Below, piece by piece: positions 53,416 to 61,678 of a stretch of 64,000 nt of DNA. The DNA lies in assembly GCA_963717075.1 (NCBI GenBank), contig CAVQVI010000008.1:27479-91478 (forward strand), written 5' to 3'. A program made the translations under genes and the position numbers. Source of the stretch: JBGOTP01 sp963717075 (GTDB taxonomy: Bacteria > Acidobacteriota > Vicinamibacteria > Vicinamibacterales > CAVVIG01). A model generated the notes under the pieces. That model searched no databases, was not told where the DNA came from, and saw only the letters and a program-made list of their open reading frames with translations. The number at the start of each line of letters is the position of its first letter. Positions within the stretch are counted from its first letter, which is position 1.

Positions 53416-55462
53416 CTAGCAGCGTGCTGCCGCCTGCGACGACCGGAACGGCACACGCGCGTGAATCGTCGTGCCGCGCTGCGGCTGCGATTCGATTGAC
53501 AGGTGTCCTTCCACGAGTTTGACTCGTTCCAGCATGCTGACGAGGCCGATGCCCCGGCCTCCCTTACGCTCCTCAACGTCAAAACCCGCTCCACGATCGC
53601 TGACCACGAGATGAACGGTGTCTTCCGCTTCCCATAGCCGCACTTCGCATTGCCGCACCCTGCTATGCTTCGCTGAATTCTGGAGCGCTTCCTGGAGAAT
53701 CCGGAAAAGGCTCAGGGAAATGGTTGAAGGCAGGTCGTCCGAGATTTCCTTGGCGTCGAAGTCGACTGTCACCTCGTGCTGGTCGGCAAATTCCTGGCAA
53801 AAGCATCTCGCGCCTTCGGCGATGCCCAGCAGCTCGATCCAGGACGGGTGCAGTTGGTGCGACAGCGCTTGAACATCCCCGGCGATCTCCGAGGCCTGCG
53901 TCTCCAGATCCTTCGAGAGCCCGGCGAGCTTAATCGCCAGCATTGCGAGCCGCTGGCCGATATCGTCGTGAAGCTCCCGGGCGATCCGGGCGCGTTCCCG
54001 CTCCTGAATGTCAATCAACTGACGGTTCGCGCCTGAGAGAGCTTCTTCGGCGCGTTTTTGCTCGGTCGCATCACGGATGACCCTTGTAAAACCCGCGATG
54101 GCGCCCGCCGCGTCGGTCAGCGGTGAAACGGTCGACGCCAAGTGCATCGTCTGCCCCGCCTCAGTGATTCGAGTCGCTTCTATGTGAGCGATCCGCTCGC
54201 CGGACCGCAGTCTCTGAACAATCTCCTTCTCGTCGCGCAAGAGCGCGGACGGAATGAGTCTCGAGATCGGTTTTCCAACCGCCTCCGCTTCCGTAAATCC
54301 CAAGATGCGCGCCGCCGCCCGGTTCCAACTCAGGATGACGCCTTCAAGATTCTCCGAGAGAATCGCATCGTCGGACGATTCGACGATCGCGGCAAGATGG
54401 AGACGCGCTTCCGTCTCCGACTTTTCGCGAATGAGCCGTTCGCGTTCGCCCTCGGCCCGTAGCCGTTCGGCCATCACGGCTGCGAGCGACAGACCGGAGA
54501 GGGCGAGTACGGCGAAGAGCAGGTCCAACAAGACGGCGTTGATGAGCGGGGTGTTTACCGAGAAAGGTCCGAAGCCCAGCGCGGTCAGGAGTGTCGCGAG
54601 GGTGGCAATCAAGAAAACTGAGAGGGCCGCGCCGGCGATCCCGAATTGGATCGCGCCCCACATGACGAACGGGATCACGGCAAACGCCAGTGGCAGTCGA
54701 GCTGGAATCAAGGGCAAGTCACCGAAGACCAAGAAGGAGATCGCCGTGAGGAGCGTGACGAGAGCACCGAGTTCAGCGATGCGGGCCCAGGACCGGATGC
54801 GAAACAGCTGGGCCGCCGTGAAGACGAGAGGGGTGACAAGAAGTACGCCCGTGGTGTCGCCAAGCCAGTAGATAAGCCAGGCCGACGTCAACCCCGAATA
54901 CGGTTGAATCCCGGTTGCGTACAGCAGAGCCGATTCCTATAGATGAGCTGAGGAGTGCACTTCCAAAGGCGCCAATGGCAATCAACCCGAGCGCGTCACG
55001 CAATCGGGGCAGCGAGGGATCGAAATCGGCGATTCGTCGGAGAAGAAACGTCCCGCTGACCACGCCGAGCGTGGCGCCAGCCGCCTGGCCCGCTGCGCCA
55101 AGGGGAGGAACCCCACCCTGAGCCGCCACGAGAAAAGCGCTGACGGCCACGGCCGGCCACACTCGATAGCCATATGCCAACAGAGCGGCAAGCGCGATCC
55201 CGTACGCAGGCCACACAGGTCCAAGATTGCTGCTCCTGATGTTGGTGGTGGCTTGACCGAGCTTGCCGGCGACGAAATACGCCAGAAAGACAGCTGTCAG
55301 TTGCAGGAAGAACTTCCAGGTGACGGCGCCCTCGCAGCGCTCAAGCGTCCTGCCGACCCGGGGGAACAGCTGCCAGAGAGAATGCGCTCGTAAGCCCGTC
55401 GCGAAGCGGGGCTGCCCAATATCCGCCTGGCGTACAACTTCAAAAACAGGAACTGTGGGCAT
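53416..55462 (-). CDS. MASE1-PAS-HisKA_3-HATPase sensor kinase (one frameshift)
   Basis: About 682 residues. The MASE1 membrane sensor has eight helices (LQLTAVFLAYFVAGKLGQAT, NIRSSNLGPVWPAYGIALAA, AWLIYWLGDTTGVLLVTPLV and PLAFAVIPFVMWGAIQFGIA among them). A PAS/PAC unit follows: AIVESSDDAILSENLEGVIL, AGFTRVIRDATEQKRAEEAL. The DegS/NarX-type phospho-His is in RERARIARELHDDIGQRLAM, and the ATPase domain shows ILQEALQNSAKHSRVRQCEV and DRGAGFDVEERKGGRGIGLV. A break near 54930 splits the MASE1 domain. Start at ATG 55462. The REC-MEDS gene is convergent and adjacent, which suggests a two-component pair, though REC-MEDS lacks a DNA-binding output. Confidence 0.85.
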
Positions 55463-55554
55463 GCTGAGTCTGCGAATTCTAATACCAATTGCAGGCACCC
55501 GATCGCAAGCCTGCATGGATAAATAGTTGAGTCACGGCGGCGGCACGTACAGCG

Positions 55555-55992
55555 TTAATGAACAAGCACGACCGTTCCGATCGGCGTCACATCAAAGAAT
55601 TCCTTCGCGGCCGAGTTCGGGATGCGGATGCACCCATGGCTCGCCGGCCTGTGGGGCACCGACGAACTGCCGTGAATAGCCACGCCTTTGTAGATGAAGC
55701 TCGGGTAGTACAACATCCCCAACGGACTCTTGTGCCATCCCGCGATTTTGCGAACAACGGTGAATCGCCCCCTGGGCGTAATCGCTCTTCTCGTTCTTCC
55801 TTCGGACGTGAACCATTTTCCGCTGCCGGACGAGACCGGTAAGGTTTTCACCACGCGGCCAGAACCGTCCACGACAGACAATTGCTGCCGGCTGAGATCG
55901 ACTTCTACGTGCGCATACCCAATCTCGCGCGGTGCTAAAGGAGGCGGAACCCGTTGACTTGCCTGCCCGACTTGCCCAGTAAACGCGACCAA
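55555..55992 (-). CDS. L,D-transpeptidase (YkuD family)
   Basis: Domain of ~125 residues: YAHVEVDLSRQQLSVVDGSG, KTLPVSSGSGKWFTSEG, TPRGRFTVVRKIAGW and the catalytic block VAIHGSSSVPHRPASHGCIR with the active-site Cys. These enzymes make 3-3 cross-links in peptidoglycan or attach proteins to it in the periplasm. The TTG at 55992 is the only in-frame start, and it removes half of a signal peptide: the frame upstream still encodes a basic end and hydrophobic core (VPNLAIVAFLSLVAFTG), so a base is probably missing near 56042 and the true start is ATG 56051. Divergent from a second, different L,D-transpeptidase. Confidence 0.85.
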   Translation of the reverse strand: MVAFTGQVGQASQRVPPPLAPREIGYAHVEVDLSRQQLSVVDGSGRVVKTLPVSSGSGKWFTSEGRTRRAITPRGRFTVVRKIAGWHKSPLGMLYYPSFIYKGVAIHGSSSVPHRPASHGCIRIPNSAAKEFFDVTPIGTVVLVH

Positions 55993-56385
55993 ACTCAGGA
56001 ACGCGACGATCGCGAGATTTGGGACCCTGCACCTGCGTCCGCGAGCGACATGCGGCTTTCCATTGGCGAATTGCCGACATTTGATTGCATGCCTTCACAT
56101 AACCGCAATTCCTGGACCAGTCATTGCGGTGTCAACGCCGGTTCAAGATCTGACAATTCCGCCGATTGAAATCTGACAGTTCGGCGAGGGGACGAGCCTC
56201 AGTTCGTCGCCGTGCTGCGTATAACTGCCCGCGGGCCATACCGCACCGGCGTCGTCTCGAGATCGCGATCGAGTCGCCCGCTCGAAATTGCCGTCGAGTT
56301 TGCAATTCCTGGCAGCTGCGTTTACGATGAATCAGAGCGGCGGAACCTCTGTGCGCTCTCACCCCAACAATTGAATAGGATTTCT

Positions 56386-57114
56386 GTGCTGAAGCGATTT
56401 GTATCTCGTCGTGCCCGTGCCGTTCGGGCCGGGCTGGTGGTCTGCGCGCTCGCGACCTGTCCGATGGTCGTGCTCAATGCGCGCGCCGAAAGGGCGGCCT
56501 CCGGGGCGTTCGCCGCGAGCAGCTGGAATCACGCATCTCTGGGAGGCATTGACCGGCACGTGTTCGATCTGGCGCTCGGCGCCGCGGTCTGCGCCGTGCG
56601 GTCTGGCGCCGTGCCCGATCCGTCCACGCTCACGGTGATTGATTACTCGAAGCCATCAGCCGCGAAGCGGTTGTGGGTGTTCGATCTTCGCTCTCGCGCG
56701 CTCCTGTACGAGGACCTGGTCGCACACGGCAAGGGCAGCGGCGACAGTTTTGCGACGGCCTTCTCAAACAATCCGGAGAGCCATCAATCGAGCCTCGGCC
56801 TGTTTGAAACAAAAGATACGTACAGTGGAAAGAACGGTTACTCACTGCGACTGAAGGGATTGGATGCCGGGTTCAACGACAAGGCACTCGAGCGGGCCAT
56901 TGTCATGCACGGCGCGCCCTACGTCAGCGAACAGGTCGCCAAATCTCTGGGACGTCTGGGCCGGAGCTGGGGCTGCCCTGCACTGCGCCAGGCGGTGGCG
57001 CACGAGATCATCGATCGCATCAGGGGCAACGGGCTGCTGTTCGCGTACTATCCCGATCAGAAGTGGCTGAAGTCTTCGAGATTCCTCGGCAGTTGTTCAG
57101 CGCCGACAACCTGA
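56386..57114 (+). CDS. Murein L,D-transpeptidase, YkuD_2 family
   Basis: 242 aa from GTG 56386, with AGGA 7-10 bp upstream. Signal peptide in RAVRAGLVVCALATCPMVVL. The catalytic domain shows LTVIDYSKPSAAKRLWVFDL, LYEDLVAHGKGSGDSFATAF, NNPESHQSSLGLFETKDTYS and ERAIVMHGAPYVSEQVAKSL, with the Cys in GRLGRSWGCPALRQAVA. YkuD_2 proteins differ from YkuD in the spacing of the His-Cys block. It is followed by 75 bp and then tRNA scar C. Two unlike L,D-transpeptidases placed back to back suggest a cell-wall remodelling cassette. Confidence 0.87.
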   Translation: MLKRFVSRRARAVRAGLVVCALATCPMVVLNARAERAASGAFAASSWNHASLGGIDRHVFDLALGAAVCAVRSGAVPDPSTLTVIDYSKPSAAKRLWVFDLRSRALLYEDLVAHGKGSGDSFATAFSNNPESHQSSLGLFETKDTYSGKNGYSLRLKGLDAGFNDKALERAIVMHGAPYVSEQVAKSLGRLGRSWGCPALRQAVAHEIIDRIRGNGLLFAYYPDQKWLKSSRFLGSCSAPTT

Positions 57115-57193
57115 TCGCGCTCGAAACCCCGGCCCGCCTTCGCACGTCGAGCTGCGGCGCGCCAACAGCACTCACGCGCGACCGTGGATGCGA

Positions 57194-57240
57194 TCGCGCC
57201 CGACCGGACTCGAACCTGCGACCCCCGGTTTAGAAGCGTG
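57194..57240 (-). other. tRNA-Arg(TCT) 3'-half, copy C
   Basis: Minus-strand sequence from the anticodon loop CTTCTAA through ACCGG, GGGTC, the T-arm and acceptor strand, as in copy B but with CCGGT instead of CCTGC at the T-stem 3' side. The other side of the break (57241 onward) differs from the tails of A, B and D. Confidence 0.7.
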
Positions 57241-57283
57241 AAGGCTTGTAAGCGAACGCGCTCGGACGGCGCGCGTTAGCGTC

Positions 57284-57322
57284 AGCCTGAGCCGGTCCTG
57301 CGCGTTAGTCTGCGCTCAGGCT
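57284..57322 (-). terminator. Hairpin at the 3' end of the TMEM175-like gene
   Basis: AGCCTGAGC (57284-57292) pairs exactly with GCTCAGGCT (57314-57322), with a 21 nt loop. The right arm lies inside the last codons of the gene. There is no T-run. Confidence 0.45.
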
Positions 57323-57914
57323 AAAGGTCAGCCAATAAGCCCAGAGCATCGTGGTGACGATTGCAATGGTGAGAGGGAACCAGACGGCGATGAGTGCCAG
57401 AAGAGAATAGACCACTAACGCAAAGTAGCCATTTCGATGGGCGTCGCGCACGAGCACGGCGGACTTCTCATCCTTGGCCAATCGATTTCTCAGTGCCGCC
57501 CCAGAGACCAGAATCCAGCCAACCGCCTGAACGGCCGTCACAGAGTTGTAGATGACGACCGCCGGGGCGGCGTGGTCAGTCAGCAGGTACTCGCCGACCA
57601 ACGCGGTGGGAAACGGCATGAACACCACGGTCAGCAGCAGAAAACCGTTCGCATAGACGAACGACCCGGATGACTTGTTCACCAATCTGAAAAAGCGGTG
57701 GTGATTGACCCAGGTGATGAGGATGATGGCAAAACTCAACACGAACGCGACAGATCGATGGCCCGAGATGCCTGAGGGCAAGCCACAGCTCACGAGTGGT
57801 GCCAATCCCTTCCGACGCAGGGATCTTGATGTCGATGATCAGGAGCGTGAGCGCGATGGCAAAGACGCCATCGCAGAAAGCCTCGAGCCGTGTGTTGGGG
57901 TGCGGGTCTGCCAT
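57305..57914 (-). CDS. TMEM175/DUF1211-family potassium channel-like protein (one frameshift)
   Basis: About 203 residues and six helices. The pore motif of TMEM175 proteins, R-x(3)-F-S-D, appears as TRLEAFCDGVFAIALTLLII with Ser replaced by Cys. The second half has SFAIILITWVNHHRFFRLVN (the conserved N-H-H-x-F), LLLTVVFMPFPTALVGEYLL and TIAIVTTMLWAYWLTFSLSA. Bacterial homologues form tetrameric K+ channels. A break near 57775 separates the first helix from the rest. It is the only gene between tRNA scar C and tail copy D. Confidence 0.85.
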
Positions 57915-57973
57915 GTCGTCGTCGCCGTGTCAGTCTACGCGGTTGCCGATCCTGTTGTCGTGACCCCGCCGCC

Positions 57974-58044
57974 CAGGGTGAATTCCTGTTACGGAGGTCG
58001 CTGCGTGTCAACAAGTTGCGAGTGCCACGCGAACGTGCCACGCA
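57974..58044. repeat. Element tail, copy D (without tRNA half)
   Basis: AGGGTGAATTCCTGTTACGG through AGTGCCACGCGAACGTGCCA aligns with the tails of copies A (50938-51011) and B (52131-52191). The left boundary is at the same point at which those copies meet tRNA sequence, but here the neighbour is unrelated. Confidence 0.7.
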
Positions 58045-58073
58045 CATGATCTCCACAGAACTCCTGTGTCCGT

Positions 58074-58089
58074 AACCCCTGGCGTTACG
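58074..58089 (-). terminator. Hairpin containing the cupin stop codon
   Basis: GTAAC-CCCTGGC-GTTAC at 58073-58089 forms a 5-6 bp stem. On the minus strand the TAA stop of the cupin gene is part of the stem. No T-run follows. Confidence 0.4.
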
Positions 58090-58568
58090 CGTGACGCGGG
58101 GGCGGAGCCGGGGTGAGGCCGTGGCGGCGCATGATCTCCGCCATCTTCGCTGCGGTCCGGCGGACCACCGGCCGCCGCGTTGATCACCTCGGCCGCCTCG
58201 CGAAAATACTGCGGACCGATCGCGGCCGGCGTGATCACGCAGAGCGCCTTCACGTCCTGGCTGCCGTTGTTGTCGAACCGGTGAATGGCGCCGCGCGGAA
58301 TGCAGAGCGCCTGTCCCGGCCCGACGTCGATCGGTGTCCCGTCGACGGTCCAGGTCAACACGCCGTCGATGCCGTAGATCGTCTCTTCGTAATGGTCGTG
58401 GCTGTGCGCGGGAGCCGCCAGGCGCTGCGCGGCCGGGACCACGAGCTCAAAGGCCGCGACGCTGCCACTCGAGTTGTCTCCGGTGAGCAGGAAGCGCACG
58501 GCGAGCGGTCCGAGACGGATGGTCTCATCGGATGGATTGACGTGGAGGCCGGTGGTCTGCTGTGGCAT
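58085..58568 (-). CDS. Cupin domain protein (one frameshift near the C-terminus)
   Basis: About 161 residues. The cupin motif 1 metal site is AHSHDHYEETIYGIDGVLTW (H-x-H with Glu), and motif 2 is DVGPGQALCIPRGAIHRFDN. The last His is present, so a metal site is complete. The N-terminus is HVNPSDETIRLGPLAVRFLL. A one-base break near 58155 restores a conserved-looking end, KMAEIMRRHGLTPAPPP, with a TAA at 58085. Single-domain cupins of this kind act as dioxygenases, isomerases or sensors, and the substrate is unknown. GGAGAG lies just before the ATG. It is divergent from a MarR gene, with a shared operator region, so MarR control is likely. Confidence 0.83.
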
Positions 58569-58583
58569 GAGCGTCTCTCCTGT

Positions 58584-58627
58584 AGTAAACTGAGTTGACT
58601 GTCTGGAGATAGTAAACTGCGATTTAC
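58584..58627. promoter_or_regulatory. Two MarR-type operators between cupin and marR genes
   Basis: An imperfect 17 bp palindrome, AGTAAACTGAGTTGACT (58584-58600), and a second site, AGTAAACTGCGATTTAC (58611-58627), share the half-site AGTAAACT and are centred 27 bp apart. They lie between the divergent starts at 58568 and 58681, where a MarR dimer could block both promoters. Confidence 0.65.
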
Positions 58628-58680
58628 CTCAATGTCAACACCGTCTGTCGCCCGTCAGCTCCCCGGTCAAGACGAAGGAC

Positions 58681-59118
58681 ATGCTCATCGGCGCGTTGCT
58701 GCGCGTGCCGGCTCAGGCCATTCAGCGCCGGATCATCACGGAGCTCAACGCGGCCGGGTTCGAGGAGCTCCGCGTGCCGCACATGGCGGTGCTGCAGTTT
58801 CCGGGTCCGGATGGGGTGCGCCCCGGCCTGCTCGCCGAGCGCGCCGGGATGAGCAAACAGGCCATGAACCAGCTGCTCCGGAGCCTCGAAGGTCTCGGCT
58901 ATCTCGTCCGGTCCGACGCACCCGACGAGGGCCGCGCGCGCATTGTCCGCTTCACCAAGCGCGGACGCGCCGCATACGCAAAGATCCACGACATCCTCCG
59001 CGACATCGAACGCGAATGGAGCACTGAGCTCGGACCCAAGCGTTTCGCGGAGCTCAAGGAGCTGCTGCTCCGCGTCTGGGAGAGCCCGTTGGCCCGCGGC
59101 TTTGCATCTAAGGAATGA
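58681..59118 (+). CDS. MarR family transcriptional regulator
   Basis: 145 aa winged helix. Helices LIGALLRVPAQAIQRRIITE and LNAAGFEELRVPHMAVLQFP lead into the DNA-binding part RPGLLAERAGMSKQAMNQLL, RSLEGLGYLVRSDAPDEGRA and IVRFTKRGRAAYAK (wing), with a C-terminal dimerisation helix. An extra N-terminal stretch in another frame from ATG 58632 (MSTPSVARQLPG) suggests the gene may start there with a lost base. MarR proteins are repressors released by small ligands; the divergent cupin gene and the paired operators point to it as the target. Confidence 0.88.
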   Translation: MLIGALLRVPAQAIQRRIITELNAAGFEELRVPHMAVLQFPGPDGVRPGLLAERAGMSKQAMNQLLRSLEGLGYLVRSDAPDEGRARIVRFTKRGRAAYAKIHDILRDIEREWSTELGPKRFAELKELLLRVWESPLARGFASKE

Positions 59119-59230
59119 CCGCAGCCGCCTTTTCGGGCGCCAACCCACTTTCTGGTGTCCCTGTGTAACGCTGGCTCGGGTCGTGACGCTTCCTCCATGT
59201 TGACGGCAAGAGACGCTTGGAGGAGACAAC

Positions 59231-59653
59231 ATGACTGCACATATCACGGACATCGCATCTGGCCCGCATCGAATCGCAGGAGGCCGCGGAACCCCCGAAC
59301 AGGTCCTCGCATCGATCGTTGACGGCATCAACACCGGCAATCTGGACGCCCTCATGTCCCTGTATGAGTCGAGCGCCGCCTTTGCCACTCAACCGGGGAG
59401 TCTTGCTCACGGGCTACCCGGTATCCGTGAAGGGCTCGCGGGATTCATCGCCATGAAGGGCACACTCAATCTCACAGTGACACGGGTCCTTGAGGCCAGT
59501 GGTCTGGCCCTCGTCATTGGGGTGTGGTCATTCGCTGGAACCGGGCCAGATGGCCAGCCGGTGAGCCTGACGGGACACAGCGCCGACGTTCTGCGTCTTC
59601 AATCAGACGGCTCCTGGCGTTTCGTGATCGACAACCCTTGGGGAACGGACTGA
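59231..59653 (+). CDS. NTF2-like / SnoaL-type protein
   Basis: 140 aa. After an unusual leader (TAHITDIASGPHRIAGGRG) the cone-shaped NTF2 fold begins: TPEQVLASIVDGINTGNLDA, LMSLYESSAAFATQPGSLAH, GLAGFIAMKGTLNLTVTRVL and LRLQSDGSWRFVIDNPWG. These proteins bind small hydrophobic ligands or catalyse isomerisation or hydrolysis; the active residues are not diagnostic here. GGAGGAGA precedes the ATG. The first 15 codons and the ribosome site resemble those of the next gene. Confidence 0.83.
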   Translation: MTAHITDIASGPHRIAGGRGTPEQVLASIVDGINTGNLDALMSLYESSAAFATQPGSLAHGLPGIREGLAGFIAMKGTLNLTVTRVLEASGLALVIGVWSFAGTGPDGQPVSLTGHSADVLRLQSDGSWRFVIDNPWGTD

Positions 59654-59680
59654 CTGTTTGAGTGCCCGATAGGAGACAAC

Positions 59681-60425
59681 ATGACTGCGCGGATCGATGA
59701 AATCGCCACTGACCTGTATCGAATCTGTCTGTACGTGCCGGACTTCGACCTTCAATTCAATCACTTCCTCGTCAGAGACGACGAGCCGCTGCTGTTTCAC
59801 ACGGGCATGCGCGGGATGTTTCCAGCGGTGCGCGCGGCGGTGGCGACGCTGATCGATCCCGCGGAGCTTCGCTGGATCAGTTGGAGCCACTTCGAGGTCG
59901 ACGAATGCGGCGCGCTCAACGAGTGGCTGGCGGTCGCCCCAAACGCCACGCCCGTGTGCGGAGAAACGGGTGCGATGATCAACATCGCCGATTTCTCGAA
60001 CCGGCCGCCGCGCGGGCTCAAGCCGGACGAGGTCCTCGGGACTGGACGGCACCGGTTCCGCTTCGTTCCGACGCCGCATCTGCCGCATGGGTGGGACGCG
60101 GGCGTGCTGTTCGAAGAAACCGAACGGGTGCTGCTGTGCTCGGACCTGATGCATCAGCTCGGCGACGTAGAGGCCGGTGACGACCGACGACGTCGTGGGC
60201 CGGTATCGACAGGCCTTCGAAACCTACCAGCAGTCGCCTGTGCTGATGGATTACGTGCCGTACACGGAGAACACGAAGCGGCAACTGGCGAATCTGGCGG
60301 CACTGCGGCCCCGCATGCTGGCGGCCATGCACGGCTCGACGTTCGTCGGCGACGGCGCGGCGGCACTCATCGCGAGCGGAGACGTCATCCGGCAGGTGAC
60401 CGGTGTAGCAGCGCCGACGGTCTGA
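59681..60425 (+). CDS. ODP-type metallo-beta-lactamase-fold protein (one frameshift)
   Basis: About 248 residues. The metal ligands of the flavodiiron (oxygen-binding diiron) branch are complete: WSHFEVDECGALNEWL (H-x-E-x-D), PTPHLPHGWDAGVLF (His), LLCSDLMHQ (Asp) and MHGSTF (His). The N-terminus is DLYRICLYVPDFDLQFNHFL. There is no flavodoxin domain, so it needs an external electron donor if it reduces O2 or NO. The break near 60170 joins the Asp strand to RQAFETYQQSPVLMDYVPYT. TAGGAGACAAC precedes the ATG, 27 bp after the NTF2-like gene's stop. Confidence 0.85.
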
Positions 60426-60487
60426 CGTCAGCGGGCCCGCGGTCCGATTGACTGCCGGCGCAGGCGGATAGTACTCGTCGGCGGCGC

Positions 60488-61058
60488 ATGCAGACCATCG
60501 TCGACTCGAGCGACGGCGACGTCGCACGCGCGGTCGCGGCGCGGGCCCCCGGGGTGGCCGAGGCGGCCGAGACGCGAATTGTATCGGCGCTTTGCCCCAC
60601 GTGTGCGGCTGTACGGGTTGCGCCATCTGCGCGACGAGGAGGAGGCGCGCGACCTCTCCCAGCAGGTGATGCTGCTCGCGATCGAGAAGCTGAGAGGCGG
60701 AGCGATTCGCGATGCCGATCAGATCGCGTCGTTTGTCCTTGGCGTGAGCCGAATGATGGCGAAAGACTGGAAGCGGCTGGATTGGCGGCGCGAGAAGCTG
60801 CGCGAGACCTTCCTGCCCGCGTCCATGGTCGAAGCCCCCGTCCCAGACGCCACGCTCGACATCGATCACCTCGAGAGATGCCTCGCCCGGCTCGCCGATC
60901 GCGAGCGCATGGTCGTCCTTCTGACGTTCTACGCGGAGAAAACAGGAAGCGAGGTCGGCAAGGAGCTTCGGCTCACGGAAGGCAACGTGCGGGTGATCAG
61001 ACACCGCGCGATTGAGCGTCTTCGCACGTGTATGACGTCCCGCGAAGGGGGCCGATGA
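60488..61058 (+). CDS. RNA polymerase sigma factor, ECF/sigma-70 type (one frameshift)
   Basis: About 190 residues from ATG 60488. Region 2 shows LYRRFAPRVRLYGLRHLRDE and EARDLSQQVMLLAIEKLRGG, then FVLGVSRMMAKDWKRLDWRR. A linker VEAPVPDATLDIDHLERCLA leads into region 4: LADRERMVVLLTFYAEKTGS, EVGKELRLTEGNVRVIRHRA. The first ~28 residues (TIVDSSDGDVARAVAARAPG) are in another frame, with a break near 60575. The stop overlaps the next ATG (ATGA), so it is translationally coupled to a zinc anti-sigma factor. A fragment of this or a very similar gene lies at 51984-52046. Confidence 0.86.
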
Positions 61059-61630
61059 TGCTCCCCTGCCAGGCTCCGATTCCCGACGCAACACTGCTCG
61101 ATTATTGGGCGCGTGATCTCCTTGGCGGCGATGAGATGAACCGGGTCGAGGAGCATCTGTTCGCGTGCGGCGACTGCTCGGCACGCCTGCACCAGATGGC
61201 GGCACTCGGAGCCGGGCTGGCAACGCTCGTGCGTCAGGGGCGAGTGTCGGGGATTGTGTCGCGCGCCATTCTCAATCGACTCCAGCGTGACGGCGTCCGT
61301 GTGCGCATGTACTGGCTCGCGCCCGGCGAGACGGTGCCGTGCGCCGTCTTTCCCGGCGACGATCTCATCGTCACCGCGCTGCGGGCGGACTTTTCGGGCG
61401 TGGATGCCGTGACTCTTTCGGTGACGGGACCGGACGATTCGCCGTTCGGCCGGTGCGACGACGTCCCGGTGTCCGGACCGCGGGGCGAAGTGCTCTGGGC
61501 CAATCCTGCCGCACTCGTGCGGCAGATGCCCTCGATGCGGTTGGAGCTCACGCTGACGTCCACGGGCGCCGCCCCCACCGAACTGGGCCGGTACGTGCTC
61601 GAGCACTCTGCGTCGACGCCACCCGCGTAA
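61055..61630 (+). CDS. Zinc-finger anti-sigma factor, soluble
   Basis: 191 aa. LLDYWARDLLGGDEMNRVEE is the helical start of the ZAS domain, and the metal motif is H-x(3)-C-x(2)-C in VEEHLFACGDCSARLHQMA. After it comes a beta-rich soluble part (RVRMYWLAPGETVPCAVFPG, VDAVTLSVTGPDDSPFGRCD) and no membrane helix, so the sensor domain is cytoplasmic. The ATG overlaps the sigma factor stop. It would hold the upstream sigma factor inactive until a signal, possibly redox, changes the zinc site. Confidence 0.82.
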   Translation: MMLPCQAPIPDATLLDYWARDLLGGDEMNRVEEHLFACGDCSARLHQMAALGAGLATLVRQGRVSGIVSRAILNRLQRDGVRVRMYWLAPGETVPCAVFPGDDLIVTALRADFSGVDAVTLSVTGPDDSPFGRCDDVPVSGPRGEVLWANPAALVRQMPSMRLELTLTSTGAAPTELGRYVLEHSASTPPA

Positions 61631-61678
61631 CTTTCTGCCAGTCCCGGCCGTTACTAGGATCGAGACGCGCGGTTCGGA

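Noticed and set aside
59681..60425. Complete flavodiiron protein
   Set aside because: The diiron motif is complete but the chain stops after the MBL domain, with no flavodoxin domain in the following frames.
60018..61223. 401-codon minus-strand frame across the MBL and sigma genes
   Set aside because: It spans two well-supported plus-strand genes, and its composition is typical of a shadow.
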